NCBI GenBank assembly: GCA_014584295.1
Contig: JACTNC010000010.1
Span: forward strand, 1 to 50,956
Origin: Verrucomicrobiota bacterium
GTDB lineage: Bacteria; Verrucomicrobiota; Verrucomicrobiia; Opitutales; Opitutaceae
DNA length: 50,956 nt
Direction of reading: 5' to 3'
Shown here: in pieces, positions 18,023 to 26,797 of the stretch
How the letters are laid out: each line of letters opens with the position of its first letter
Numbering within the stretch: the stretch's first letter is position 1
Program-made: the position numbers and the translations under genes
Notes under the pieces: generated by a model
Seen by the model: only the letters and a program-made list of their open reading frames with translations
Databases searched by the model: none
Told to the model about the DNA's origin: nothing

Positions 18023-18931
18023 ATGGCCACCCTCGCACCTCCCGCCTCTCCTGAACAGGTCGCCACTGCCACCACGGCGGAGCGGGGCAGTTCGCTCTGG
18101 CACGATGCCTGGTTGCGCTTGAGCAAGAACCGGCTCGCCCTTTTTGGAGCCGGCGTGCTGGTGCTTGTCTCCATCGCCTGCCTCGCGGGTCCCTTGTTCA
18201 GCTCCTACGGCTACGAGCAGCAGTTTCTGGAACTCGGCGCATCCGCACCGAGCGCCCAGCACTGGCTCGGCACGGACACGCTCGGCCGCGATCTTCTGGT
18301 GCGCACCCTGTACGGGGGTAGAATCTCCCTCGCCGTGGGTCTCGTCGCCACCCTTGTGGCAGTTACCATCGGAGTCGTCTACGGTGCAGTCGCCGGATTC
18401 TTCGAAGGCAAGGTCGACGCGGTCATGATGCGCATCGTCGACATCATGTATTCGCTGCCGTTCACCATCTTTGTCATCCTCCTCATGGTCTTCTTCGGAC
18501 GCGAGATCATCCTCCTGTTCGTGGCCATTGGCGCGGTGGAATGGCTGACCATGGCCCGGATCGTCCGGGCGCAGGTCATGGCGGTGAAGCGAATGGAATT
18601 TGTCGAGGCCGCCCGCTCCCTGGGATTCGGAAAGAGCCGCCTGATCTTTCGCCACATCCTGCCCAACATTGTGGGACCCATCATCGTCTACACAACACTC
18701 ACCATCCCGAGCGTAATGCTGCTTGAGGCATTCCTCAGCTTTCTGGGACTGGGCGTGCAGGCCCCGATGAGTTCATGGGGCGTGCTGATCAAGGACGGGG
18801 CGGAAAAAATGGAGGAATTTCCGTGGCTGCTCTATTTTCCCGGAGCGGTCTTTTCCCTGACCCTGTTTTCCTTGAACTTCCTCGGCGATGGATTGCGGGA
18901 CGCGCTGGATGTGCGCTCCAGCAAGGACTGA
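18023..18931 (+). CDS. oppC: Peptide ABC transporter permease OppC-like
   Basis: A 302-residue permease with the OppC-type N-terminal domain (SLWHDAWLRLSKNRLALFGA) and six membrane segments. HWLGTDTLGRDLLVRTLYGGR is the hallmark of OppC/DppC proteins. The EAA coupling motif reads EAARSLGFGKSRLIFRHILP. The next gene is not OppD or OppF but an unrelated exporter, so the ATPases that power this importer must be encoded elsewhere. Start ATG 18023 lies 12 bases after oppB. Confidence 0.93.
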   Translation: MATLAPPASPEQVATATTAERGSSLWHDAWLRLSKNRLALFGAGVLVLVSIACLAGPLFSSYGYEQQFLELGASAPSAQHWLGTDTLGRDLLVRTLYGGRISLAVGLVATLVAVTIGVVYGAVAGFFEGKVDAVMMRIVDIMYSLPFTIFVILLMVFFGREIILLFVAIGAVEWLTMARIVRAQVMAVKRMEFVEAARSLGFGKSRLIFRHILPNIVGPIIVYTTLTIPSVMLLEAFLSFLGLGVQAPMSSWGVLIKDGAEKMEEFPWLLYFPGAVFSLTLFSLNFLGDGLRDALDVRSSKD

Positions 18932-18946
18932 AATCGCGGCTTCACG

Positions 18947-20698
18947 ATGCGCTCGCTGCGAAGGCTTCGCCCCCATCTTCATTACCTGAGCCTCGTTCGG
19001 GCTCAGATCGCCTGGGCGATCTTTTTCGGAATCATCTATGCCGCCGCGACAGGCATCGGCATCCCCTGGCTGACGGAGAATGTTTTTCCGCGGATCTTTA
19101 CCGCGGCAGACAACCGACTGCCCTGGGGTGACGTCATTTGGATTGCCGCCTATATTCCCGCCAACTTCCTTGTCCGCGGCCTGGCGGGATACCTGAACTC
19201 CTACCTGATCCAGTCCGCGGGAACGCGAATCCTTGAACGCTTGCGCGAGGACTATTTTCGGAAGCTTCAGTTCCTTCCCCTGTCCTTTGTCCAGAGCCGG
19301 CAGTCGGGCGATCTGCTTGCGCGCGGCCTCGCCGACACGTCGCAACTGCAGTTCACGCTGACCCAGCTCGCAAACGATGGAATCAAGCAGCCCTTCACGC
19401 TCCTCGGCGCACTCGGCTACCTGGCAGCGAAGGCCCTTGATGCCCACGGCGTTTCGATGATGCTGCTCTGCCTCGCCGCGGTTCCGCTCGCCGTCTTTCC
19501 CATCCGATACGTCGGCAAGAAGGTGGTACGACGCGCCCAGCAGGTCCAAGCAAGGCTGGGAGCCGTCACCGCGCTCTTCTCCGAAAATCTTTCCGCGGCA
19601 CGCGAAGTCAGGGCCTACGGGTTGGAACAGCGCGAAATCGGGCGCCTCGCCGTTCTGTCGGAGCAGCTCTTCAAACATCAGCTCAAGATCGTGAAGTACG
19701 CGCAGGCCCTCAGCCCCGCGATCGAAGTGATCGCCGCCCTCGGCGTGGCCGGAACGCTTCTCTTCGCCTACCACGCCCAGATTTCCAAGGATACGTTCTT
19801 GGGGATCATCACGGCGCTCTTTCTCGCCTACGAACCGGTAAAGAAGATGGGCTCGCTCAACAACGATCTGAAACGCGCCGAAGCATCGCTAGACCGGCTT
19901 GAGGTCGTGCTGAACGAACCGGTTTCGATTGCCGACCCGAAGGATCCCGCGCCCGTGCAACGCCTTGAAGGGCACATTGCGTTCGACTCCGTTTCGTTTG
20001 CCTACACGGAAGGAAATCCCGTCCTGACGGACATCACGACCCGAATTCCTTCGGGCACTACCTGCGCCCTGGTGGGACCGTCCGGTGCCGGCAAGAGCAC
20101 GTTCGCCAACCTCGTACCCCGGTTCTTCGAAGTCACCTCGGGATCTGTCAGCATCGACGGAAACGACGTGCGTTCCATGCGCCTCGCGGACCTTCGCCGA
20201 AACATTGCAATTGTCTCCCAGGAACCGGTTCTTTTCAACGATACGATCTACAACAACCTGCTCGTCGGCCGCCCGGATGCGACCCGGGAAGAGGTCGTCG
20301 ACGCTGCGAAGAACGCATTCGCCCACGATTTCATCTCGGCCGAAAAGGAAGGCTACGAAACGATCGTCGGCGAACGCGGAATCCGTCTTTCCGGCGGACA
20401 GAAGCAGCGCATCGCGCTCGCCCGCGCATTCCTTCGCAACGCGCCAATCCTGATCCTCGACGAGGCCACCAGCGCACTCGACAGCGAGAGCGAGTCCTTC
20501 ATCCAGCGCGCGCTGCAGAAGCTCGTCGTCGGAAAAACCGTGCTGATCATCGCGCACCGGTTTTCGACCATTCGCGACGCATCCATGATTCTCGTTTTTG
20601 AAAACGGCCGGCTCGTCGCCAGCGGCGATCACGCCGCACTGTACGCCGGCAATCCGCTCTACCGCTCGCTCTACGATGGCCAGGCGGGCCGCCCGTAG
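18947..20698 (+). CDS. MsbA-like ABC exporter (fused membrane and ATPase domains)
   Basis: A 583-residue half-transporter. Residues 1-320 form a type-1 exporter membrane domain of six helices, and residues 335-575 an ATPase with Walker A GPSGAGKST, signature LSGGQKQRIALARA, Walker B ILILDEATSALDSES and the H-loop AHRFS. The D-loop and Q-loop (VSQEPVLFND) are intact. Length and architecture match MsbA, the lipid A-core flippase, and the two downstream glycosyltransferase genes fit an LPS role (inference). A multidrug or peptide exporter is the alternative. It starts 15 bases after oppC, which suggests a continuous operon. Confidence 0.87.
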   Translation: MRSLRRLRPHLHYLSLVRAQIAWAIFFGIIYAAATGIGIPWLTENVFPRIFTAADNRLPWGDVIWIAAYIPANFLVRGLAGYLNSYLIQSAGTRILERLREDYFRKLQFLPLSFVQSRQSGDLLARGLADTSQLQFTLTQLANDGIKQPFTLLGALGYLAAKALDAHGVSMMLLCLAAVPLAVFPIRYVGKKVVRRAQQVQARLGAVTALFSENLSAAREVRAYGLEQREIGRLAVLSEQLFKHQLKIVKYAQALSPAIEVIAALGVAGTLLFAYHAQISKDTFLGIITALFLAYEPVKKMGSLNNDLKRAEASLDRLEVVLNEPVSIADPKDPAPVQRLEGHIAFDSVSFAYTEGNPVLTDITTRIPSGTTCALVGPSGAGKSTFANLVPRFFEVTSGSVSIDGNDVRSMRLADLRRNIAIVSQEPVLFNDTIYNNLLVGRPDATREEVVDAAKNAFAHDFISAEKEGYETIVGERGIRLSGGQKQRIALARAFLRNAPILILDEATSALDSESESFIQRALQKLVVGKTVLIIAHRFSTIRDASMILVFENGRLVASGDHAALYAGNPLYRSLYDGQAGRP

Positions 20699-20734
20699 CG
20701 GCGTCATGGCCGCCCCGCCCCCCCGACGCAACCC

Positions 20735-21808
20735 ATGCGTGATGCCCCCTCACAACCCGTATCCGGAAATGCGATACGAATCCTTGTCATTCGGCGTCGC
20801 TATCTGGGCGACATCGTGCTGCTCGGAACGACCATCGCAAACCTCCACCGGCACTGGCCGGATGCGCACATTTCACTTCTGGTCGATCGAGCTTATCAGG
20901 ACGTCCCGCGACTGATCCCCCAAGTAGACGATACACTCGTCATGCCGGCGAGGGCGACCGAGTGGCCGGGTTTCCTGCTTCGGATTCGCCGCCAGCGCTT
21001 CACGCACGTCTTCGATTTCGACAATACCGAACGCACCGTTGCGGCCGTTGCCGCGACAGGTGCAGCCTTCCGCGCCACTTACGACCGCGAAGACCGGAAG
21101 ACGCGATTTCCACGCGCCTACACCTGCTTAGCCCGGCTTTCGAGGGCCATCTGGGAATCGCGGCCGGCCATCGATACCTACCATCTGCTGCTGCAGTCCT
21201 CGGGCATTCCCACGCCCTTGAACGAACTCAAACTCATAACCGGGGATGCCGCACGTTTGAAGGCACACCGCTTGATCTCCGGGCCATCCCGCAAGGTGCT
21301 CATTCATCCTGGCACTCGCAGCCCCTTTCGCCTGTGGCCGACCGAGCGATTTGCGGCCCTGATCGACGGGATTCAAGACGAACTGGGCGCCCAGGTTTTC
21401 CTCGCAGGCGGTCCGACTGATCTCGGCACGATCCGCACGATTCGTGATCAGGCCAAGACCCATGTCATTGTTCTTCAGCAGACATTTTCCGTAGAGGAAT
21501 TCGCCGCACTCGTGGCACAATGTCATCTGTTTGTCTGTCACGATAGCGGACCCATGCATATCGCCGCCGCAGTCGGAACCCGGGTTGTCGCCCTTTTTGG
21601 ATCACAAAACGCCGCAATCTGGCGGCCGCATGGCAACGGACATATTTCACTGCAGACCGGCCTGCCCTGCACCTGTTTTCCAGCCGGAGAATTGCCCTCA
21701 GCCTGCGTCCCTCATGACGCCTATCGCTCCTATTGCGTTCGAAAACTCTCCGTCGAACAAGTACTTGATGCAGTTAAATCGCAATTAGAAGCCATCGCGG
21801 TAGGGTGA
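20735..21808 (+). CDS. Glycosyltransferase family 9 (heptosyltransferase-like)
   Basis: A 357-residue GT-B enzyme. The N-terminal Rossmann half opens with IRILVIRRRYLGDIVLLGTT, the acceptor-side motif of GT9. The C-terminal half contains LIHPGTRSPFRLWP (ADP-heptose phosphate contacts) and CHDSGPMHIAAAVGTRVVALFG, the donor-binding signature. Such enzymes add heptose to the inner core of LPS at the cytoplasmic face of the inner membrane. It lies between an MsbA-like exporter and a family 2 glycosyltransferase. Donor sugar is not proven by sequence. ATG 20735 gives about 14 residues before the first strand. Confidence 0.9.
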   Translation: MRDAPSQPVSGNAIRILVIRRRYLGDIVLLGTTIANLHRHWPDAHISLLVDRAYQDVPRLIPQVDDTLVMPARATEWPGFLLRIRRQRFTHVFDFDNTERTVAAVAATGAAFRATYDREDRKTRFPRAYTCLARLSRAIWESRPAIDTYHLLLQSSGIPTPLNELKLITGDAARLKAHRLISGPSRKVLIHPGTRSPFRLWPTERFAALIDGIQDELGAQVFLAGGPTDLGTIRTIRDQAKTHVIVLQQTFSVEEFAALVAQCHLFVCHDSGPMHIAAAVGTRVVALFGSQNAAIWRPHGNGHISLQTGLPCTCFPAGELPSACVPHDAYRSYCVRKLSVEQVLDAVKSQLEAIAVG

Positions 21809-21876
21809 AACTTCCCATCTTTGATTGATACCTTGCAGGTTGCGGAAACGTAGTTCTTGGACAAATCAAAGCCTAT

Positions 21877-22728
21877 ATGCCTGTTCTGGCAGAACTCCCT
21901 CGAAGTACGATTCACGAGCCTCCGCGCGCGGCCCCAACCCTGCCGATCTCCGTTGTCGTGGTCGCTCGGAACGAAGCCCGGAACCTTCCGCGGTGCCTGG
22001 CAAGCGTGCACGGCTGGGTCTCAGAGATTGTCGTGGCGCTCAACAACACGACCGATGAAAGCGCTGCCATTGCTGCCAAATTTGGTGCGCAGGTGGTCAC
22101 GCTGGAGTGGAAGGGCTTTCGCGATACCAAGAATGCCGCACTTGAGCTCGCCCGTTTCCACTGGGCGCTTTGCCTCGATGCCGACGAAGAGGTTTCCCTT
22201 CCCTTGCGGACCGAACTCGAAAGGGCTTTCCGCAGCGGCAATGTGTACCGCTATGCCGGAGTGCGATTCCCCAGGAAGGTTTGGTTTATCGATCGATGGA
22301 TCACTCACGGCGACTGGTATCCCGACCTCTCTCTGCGACTGGTAGACCGCCGGAGGGCCAGATGGGGCGGGGACGCCTACGTGCATGAAAAATTGGAATG
22401 CGAGGGGCCAATCCTTCGTCTCCACGGCGACCTGCACCACTATTCCTTTCCCAGCCTCGCAAGCCAGGTCGGCAAGATAAATCTGTTCGCCGAACTTTTT
22501 CTCCAGCAACAGGAGGCTCGGGGCGCTCAATTCTCCGTTGCAGGCACACTCTTTCGATCCGCCTGGCGCTTTTTCCGCGGGTACATCCTCCGGCTGGGGT
22601 TCCTCGACGGCTTTCCCGGACTCTACATCGCCGGATCCAATGCGTTCGGTGTTTTCGCACGTTGCAGTCGCCTCTACGAAGCGGGTCGTCACCGCGATCC
22701 TCCACCACTTTCCGCATCGCGACGTTGA
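21877..22728 (+). CDS. Glycosyltransferase family 2, WaaE/KdtX-like
   Basis: A 283-residue GT-A enzyme beginning PISVVVVARNEARNLPRCL, with the family acidic motif in LCLDADEEVSLPL that binds the nucleotide sugar through a metal ion. KGFRDTKNAALELA and the GDWYPDLSLRLVDRRRARWGG stretch are characteristic of the WaaE/KdtX subgroup that adds glucose to LPS inner-core heptose. A hydrophobic C-terminal region (FFRGYILRLGFLDGFPGLYI) probably contacts the membrane. It is 68 bases after the GT9 gene, and together they suggest core-oligosaccharide assembly (inference). Confidence 0.86.
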   Translation: MPVLAELPRSTIHEPPRAAPTLPISVVVVARNEARNLPRCLASVHGWVSEIVVALNNTTDESAAIAAKFGAQVVTLEWKGFRDTKNAALELARFHWALCLDADEEVSLPLRTELERAFRSGNVYRYAGVRFPRKVWFIDRWITHGDWYPDLSLRLVDRRRARWGGDAYVHEKLECEGPILRLHGDLHHYSFPSLASQVGKINLFAELFLQQQEARGAQFSVAGTLFRSAWRFFRGYILRLGFLDGFPGLYIAGSNAFGVFARCSRLYEAGRHRDPPPLSASRR

Positions 22729-22798
22729 TTTGCCCCGGACCTCTTCGCATTCATTGTCACCTTGGCGCGAGCCCCCGGCTCCTTCGTACTCACAGGTC

Positions 22799-23188
22799 AT
22801 GCCCATTCCAGATCCTCCCCATTTCAGCAAGGTGGCGGAAGATCTGATCGGGTCACTGCGACGCATCCCAAGCGAGGATTCGGGAAACCCGCGCCGCCGC
22901 CCAGTTCGGGAGATATCGGACCTTATTGGCGATATCCGTCTCAAATACGGCATCGGTCTCGAAACTCCGGAGCAGATCATTCGCGAGCATTGGGTGTCGA
23001 TTGTCGGGCCCGCCAACGCCGCCTATTCTCACGCCAGTCAAATCGACCCCAAGGGACGACTGATCGTGACCACGAGTCACGCTATCATACGCAACGAACT
23101 TTTCCTTCACCGCAGGGCCATCGTCGAAAAACTGCAAAAGCTTCCCGGATGCGAAAAGATCCGTGAAATTCATTTGCGCGCCGGCTGA
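22799..23188 (+). CDS. DciA-like protein (DUF721)
   Basis: A 129-residue protein with the DUF721 fold in its C-terminal 80 residues: IIREHWVSIVGPANAAYSHA, then a strand-rich segment GRLIVTTSHAIIRNEL and the closing helices with LQKLPGCEKIREIHLRAG. DciA proteins load or activate the DnaB replicative helicase in bacteria lacking DnaC/DnaI (established knowledge). ATG 22799 is chosen because the open frame before it (from 22538) overlaps the glycosyltransferase gene and lacks family features. Neighbours (rpsO, pnp) give no direct functional link. Confidence 0.8.
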   Translation: MPIPDPPHFSKVAEDLIGSLRRIPSEDSGNPRRRPVREISDLIGDIRLKYGIGLETPEQIIREHWVSIVGPANAAYSHASQIDPKGRLIVTTSHAIIRNELFLHRRAIVEKLQKLPGCEKIREIHLRAG

Positions 23189-23208
23189 GCGCAAGTTTGC
23201 GCTTGCGC
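23188..23208 (+). terminator. hairpin just after dciA-like gene
   Basis: GCGCAAG pairs with CTTGCGC around a short loop, immediately downstream of the stop codon. There is no T-tract, so it may act only as an mRNA 3' stabiliser or a weak terminator. Confidence 0.4.
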
Positions 23209-23245
23209 CTCGCTGACCAGATCAGGAATCTTGCCCCTTGCGTTA

Positions 23246-23359
23246 GTGGATGCCCGTCCGGTTACGGGCGCCCACCATGCCTGGTCCCGCATCCCGCGGG
23301 ATTGGAACGGTGTCACCGGCCGAATCTGCGGTTCTCCCCGCAGGCGACGCGGGTGACAC
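23246..23359 (+). promoter_or_regulatory. structured rpsO leader (candidate S15 autoregulatory RNA)
   Basis: Two nested stem-loops lie in the 223 bases between dciA and rpsO. The first pairs 246-249 with 272-275 and 252-257 with 264-269 (last three digits of 23 kb positions), giving GTGG/CCAC plus GCCCGT/ACGGGC around loop CCGGTT. The second pairs GTGTCACC (23310-23317) with GGTGACAC (23352-23359), enclosing CTGCGG (23326-23331) with CCGCAG (23338-23343). A perfect palindrome, ATCCCGCGGGAT, sits between them. In many bacteria S15 represses its own mRNA by binding leader structures; the specific site here is inference. Confidence 0.5.
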
Positions 23360-23411
23360 GGGAGCAGCCCAAAGCCACTCCCCTTCAGGCGTGAAACTCT
23401 GTCAAATAACC

Positions 23412-23675
23412 ATGTCAACTGTCGCAAAACCCGAAATCATCGCCCAATACAAGATTCACGAAAAGGACACCGGCTCGTCCGAAGTTCAGATCGCCCTGCT
23501 TACTGCTCGCATCAATCATTTGACCGAGCATCTGCGGTCCCATCGCAAGGACTTCCACAGCCGCCGTGGTCTTCTTCAAATGGCCAGCCGACGCCGCAAG
23601 CTCCTCGACTACTTGAAACGCCATGATCTGGCAAAGTACTCCGAGCTCCTGCAGAAGCTGAGCCTCCGCAAATAG
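23412..23675 (+). CDS. rpsO: 30S ribosomal protein S15
   Basis: An 87-residue ribosomal protein that binds the central domain of 16S rRNA early in 30S assembly. [23 protein letters not shown] and [23 protein letters not shown] are the S15 signature regions, with the rRNA-contacting His and Ser residues intact. The start is ATG 23412. It is followed by a strong hairpin and then pnp, the classic rpsO-pnp order. Confidence 0.97.
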   Translation: MSTVAKPEIIAQYKIHEKDTGSSEVQIALLTARINHLTEHLRSHRKDFHSRRGLLQMASRRRKLLDYLKRHDLAKYSELLQKLSLRK

Positions 23676-23686
23676 TTTCTCAACTG

Positions 23687-23720
23687 GCGGGCGATCCGAT
23701 ACGCGGATCGCCCGCTGTCC
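23687..23720 (+). terminator. rpsO hairpin terminator/attenuator
   Basis: GCGGGCGATCC (23687-23697) pairs perfectly with GGATCGCCCGC (23705-23715) around a seven-base loop, 12 bases after the rpsO stop. The downstream tract (TGTCCTTT) is only moderately T-rich, so readthrough into pnp is likely, as in E. coli. Confidence 0.7.
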
Positions 23721-23885
23721 TTTGGGACTCTCGACTCAGACCGGGACATTTCCGAATAGCGCCACAGCCGCATTACCAGGCGGCCAATGGACCTAACCGG
23801 AAATTTCTCGCGGCTGACGGGAAAGCCGGGAAACGCCCTCCCTCCGCCCCAGGCGTCATAACCACGCCGCCGGGGTTCAAATGAA

Positions 23886-23954
23886 CATGCGAAACCCGCA
23901 TGGCTAAAATACCCGATCCCTCCTTTTGGCGGCAATCCGGCCGCCCTGGGATCG
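23886..23954 (+). promoter_or_regulatory. pnp leader stem-loops
   Basis: In the 300-base gap between rpsO and pnp, CATGCG/CGCATG (23886-23891 with 23897-23902) forms a small hairpin. A larger two-tier stem follows: CGATCCC (23914-23920) pairs with GGGATCG (23948-23954), and GGCGGC (23928-23933) with GCCGCC (23940-23945). The large stem ends 21 bases before the pnp ATG. In E. coli a pnp leader stem is cut by RNase III and PNPase then represses its own mRNA; the same role here is inference. The remainder of the gap shows nothing clear. Confidence 0.5.
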
Positions 23955-23975
23955 CATGAAGCAAACATATCAACA

Positions 23976-26174
23976 ATGAATCAGAAATACACTGTATCCG
24001 TTCCCGGAATGGGAATCTCGTTCTCAACCGGTTCGATCGCGCAACTCGCCAATGGTGCTGTCAATGTCTGCATCGGCGAAACCAATGTCTTCGTCACCGC
24101 CTGCGTCGCCCAAAGCATGCGCCCGGGCCAGGACTTCTTCCCCCTCACGGTCGATTACCGGGAGAAATACGCTGCAGCCGGCCGCTTTCCTGGCGGCTAC
24201 TTCAAGCGCGAGGGTCGCCCGTCCGAAAAGGAGATCCTCACCTCCCGTCTTTGCGACCGCCCCTGCCGCCCGCTTTTCCCGGAAGGTTTCCTGAATGAGG
24301 TCCAGATCATCGGTCAGCTCATGTCAGCCGACCAGATCAACGAGGCCGACATACCCATGGTGAATGGTGCCTCCGCCGCCCTCGCCATTTCAGACATCCC
24401 CTGGGCCGGACCGATCGCCGCCGTACGCGTGGCCCAGATCGACGGTCAGTTTGTCGCCAACCCGACCATCGAGCAGATGTTCTCCAGCACGCTCGACCTC
24501 ATCTACGTCGGCACCGAGAAGGACATGCTAATGATCGAGGGCTCCGCCGATCAGATCAGCGAAGAGCGTTTCATCGAGGCTCTCGCGTTCGGTCATGAGG
24601 CGATCCAGCCAATCCTGAAGGCTATCAGGGAACTCGTCGCTCTCTGCGGGAAACCCAAGTCAACCTTCCCCCTCGTCGGAGCAACCCCGGAGGCCCGCGC
24701 GATCATCGAACGCGTCGTACCGGCTGACCGCATCGCCGGAGCGATCTTCGGCAAGGAAAAGGCCGCCCGAGGCGCCGCCGTCAAGGTGCTCAAGGAGGAG
24801 GCCAAGACCGCCCTGCTCGCCGAACTCGGCGAGGGCAAGTTCACCGATGTCGACCTCAACGTCGTCTTCGAGGACCTCCAATACAAGGCCTACCGCAAGA
24901 CCGTGCTCGAACGCGGCGTGCGCGCCGACGGCCGCGACGCCAAGACCATCCGCCCTCTGCAGGCCAGTGTCGGTGTCCTCCCGCGCGTCCATGGCTCGGC
25001 CATGTTCCAGCGCGGCGACACCCAGAATATCGCCATTACCACCCTCGGCCCCACCAAGGAAGCCCAGGACATGGACGGCCTCACCGGTGGAGCCACCTCA
25101 AAGTCCTTCATTCTCCACTACAACTTTCCGCCCTTCTCCGTCGGCGAAACCGGCCGCTTCACCGGACCCGGCCGCCGCGAGATCGGCCATGGTGCGCTGG
25201 CCGAGCGCTCCCTCGTTCCAGTTCTTCCGCCGGAGGACGTGTTCCCCTACTCCATCCGCGTCGTGTCCGAAATCATGGCCTCGAATGGATCAACGTCCAT
25301 GGCCTCGGTCTGCGGCGGCTGTCTGGCCCTCATGGACGCCGGCGTGCCAATCATCGCACCGGTCGCCGGCATTTCCTGCGGCCTGATGACTGAAGCCGCA
25401 GGCGACGGATCCATCGCGAAATGGACGACCATCACCGATATCCTCGGCGAGGAGGATCATTTCGGCGACATGGATTTCAAGCTCGCTGGCACAACCAAGG
25501 GTATCACCGGCTTCCAACTCGATCTCAAGATCAACGGCCTGCCGTTTGAGATTGCCAAGGCTGCCATCTTTCAGGCACGCGACGCCCGCATCGAGATCCT
25601 CAAACTCATGCTCTCGGCCCTCCCAGCGCCCCGCAAGGACCTCTCCAAGTACGCGCCACGCATCCAGACGATCCAGATTGATCCCGAGAAGATCGGTCTG
25701 CTCATCGGACCGGGTGGCAAGACCATCCGCCGCATCGTCGAGACGACCGGCGCCCAGATCGACATCGCCGACGACGACTCCGGCAAGGTCTTCATCTATT
25801 CGAACAATGCCGACGCCATGAATCGCGCCGTGCAGGAAATCGATGCGCTCTGCGGTGGCGGCGCCCAGATCGAGATCGGCAAGATCTACCAGGGCCGCGT
25901 CACCGGCATCAAGGAGTTCGGCTGCTTTGTCGAGTGCCTGCCAGGCAAGGAAGGCCTCTGCCATATCAGCGAACTCGCCGACATGCGCGTGCGTCGCACC
26001 GAGGACGTGGTCAAGATGGGCGAAACCATCTGGGTAAAATGCATCGGCATCGATGAAAAGAGCGGCAAGGTCCGACTCTCCCGCAAAGCCGCCATGAAAG
26101 AACGGGAACAGCAGCAGTCCGCGCCCTCAAACGGCACGGCGGCATCCGACCCCGCTCCGGCCACAGAGGCTTGA
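23976..26174 (+). CDS. pnp: Polyribonucleotide nucleotidyltransferase (PNPase)
   Basis: A 732-residue trimeric 3'-5' phosphorolytic exoribonuclease. Two RNase PH domains (about residues 10-225 and 310-540) flank a helical linker; the second holds [22 protein letters not shown] and ALAERSL, the phosphate and active-site segments. A KH domain follows ([17 protein letters not shown]) and then an S1 domain ([26 protein letters not shown] in part). Full length is typical for the family. It is transcribed from rpsO and probably also from its own leader, where stem-loops may mediate autoregulation. A strong terminator follows the stop. Confidence 0.97.
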   Translation: MNQKYTVSVPGMGISFSTGSIAQLANGAVNVCIGETNVFVTACVAQSMRPGQDFFPLTVDYREKYAAAGRFPGGYFKREGRPSEKEILTSRLCDRPCRPLFPEGFLNEVQIIGQLMSADQINEADIPMVNGASAALAISDIPWAGPIAAVRVAQIDGQFVANPTIEQMFSSTLDLIYVGTEKDMLMIEGSADQISEERFIEALAFGHEAIQPILKAIRELVALCGKPKSTFPLVGATPEARAIIERVVPADRIAGAIFGKEKAARGAAVKVLKEEAKTALLAELGEGKFTDVDLNVVFEDLQYKAYRKTVLERGVRADGRDAKTIRPLQASVGVLPRVHGSAMFQRGDTQNIAITTLGPTKEAQDMDGLTGGATSKSFILHYNFPPFSVGETGRFTGPGRREIGHGALAERSLVPVLPPEDVFPYSIRVVSEIMASNGSTSMASVCGGCLALMDAGVPIIAPVAGISCGLMTEAAGDGSIAKWTTITDILGEEDHFGDMDFKLAGTTKGITGFQLDLKINGLPFEIAKAAIFQARDARIEILKLMLSALPAPRKDLSKYAPRIQTIQIDPEKIGLLIGPGGKTIRRIVETTGAQIDIADDDSGKVFIYSNNADAMNRAVQEIDALCGGGAQIEIGKIYQGRVTGIKEFGCFVECLPGKEGLCHISELADMRVRRTEDVVKMGETIWVKCIGIDEKSGKVRLSRKAAMKEREQQQSAPSNGTAASDPAPATEA

Positions 26175-26191
26175 TACTCTCCCCGTGGGGC

Positions 26192-26228
26192 AAAGAGCCG
26201 GGCCCGCAAGGTCCCGGCTCTTTTATTT
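26192..26228 (+). terminator. Rho-independent terminator of pnp
   Basis: AAAGAGCCGGG (26192-26202) pairs perfectly with CCCGGCTCTTT (26213-26223) around a ten-base loop and runs into TTTTATTT. It starts 18 bases after the pnp stop and is the best intrinsic terminator in the window. Confidence 0.92.
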
Positions 26229-26414
26229 GCCCCGTGCTCGACATCAACTTGATGCACATTGCTCGGTCAACGTGCTCGGTTGAGCGGAGAAAAGAAAACT
26301 CGCACGCTTTGTGCTCAAGCAAATGTGCGGCACAGAAGGCGAGGGGGCCTCCAACGCCCATATCGCAGTCCAACGTTTTCCAAACGGCTCTGCCACGGGT
26401 TGGCTTGATCCACT

Positions 26415-26442
26415 CACCACAATAACAAACAGGATTGTGGTG
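26415..26442. promoter_or_regulatory. inverted repeat upstream of membrane protein/ABC ATPase pair
   Basis: CACCACAAT (26415-26423) and ATTGTGGTG (26434-26442) are perfect inverted repeats separated by ten bases, about 56 bases before the start of the 99-residue gene. It could be a dimeric regulator operator or a leader hairpin; no T-run follows, so it is not a terminator. Confidence 0.4.
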
Positions 26443-26497
26443 GTTGCGGCGATCCTCAATCTCCGTGAGACTCTTCACGGCAATCCTGCAGCTCTCC

Positions 26498-26797
26498 ATG
26501 ATCACCCACCTGATCGCGTTCCTCGCCGGTTGCATAACCGTCATCCTGTGGCGGGCCCTGCGTCAGAAAATTCCGGGAGGAGCAACGATCGAACTCCCCG
26601 GCAACGAGAAAGCGCCGTCGGATGACGATCTCGACAAGGCAATCCTCGACTACATTTCGACCAACCGCGTCTATCACATCAATGACCTCTGCCAGGCCTT
26701 GCATCATCCCAAGGGTGCCCGTTATGTCCGCGGCCGTTTCCACAAACTGATGGAACTGGGCAAAATCAAGTACCAGGACATGACCTACACCACCTGA
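26498..26797 (+). CDS. Small membrane-anchored protein with winged-helix-like C-terminus, unknown function
   Basis: A 99-residue protein not assigned to a named family. Residues 1-20 (MITHLIAFLAGCITVILWRA) form one hydrophobic anchor; a charged linker follows. The last 55 residues (DLDKAILDYISTNRVYHINDLCQ, then KGARYVRGRFHKLMELGKIKYQ) look like a small winged-helix fold on the cytoplasmic side, by pattern only. ATG 26498 is used because earlier in-frame codons extend into sequence lacking a ribosome-binding site. Its stop overlaps the next start (TGATG), so it is translationally coupled to the ABC ATPase and may act with it. Confidence 0.6.
   Translation: MITHLIAFLAGCITVILWRALRQKIPGGATIELPGNEKAPSDDDLDKAILDYISTNRVYHINDLCQALHHPKGARYVRGRFHKLMELGKIKYQDMTYTT

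Larger units (their letters stand above)
26175..26497. other. 323-base gap between pnp and the 99-residue gene
   Basis: The gap contains the pnp terminator (26192-26228), a nine-pair inverted repeat (26415-26442) and a six-pair hairpin CCGTGA/TCACGG (26463-26480). No credible coding frame or tRNA is visible. A promoter for the downstream pair of genes must lie here, but no clear -35/-10 boxes stand out. Confidence 0.6.
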
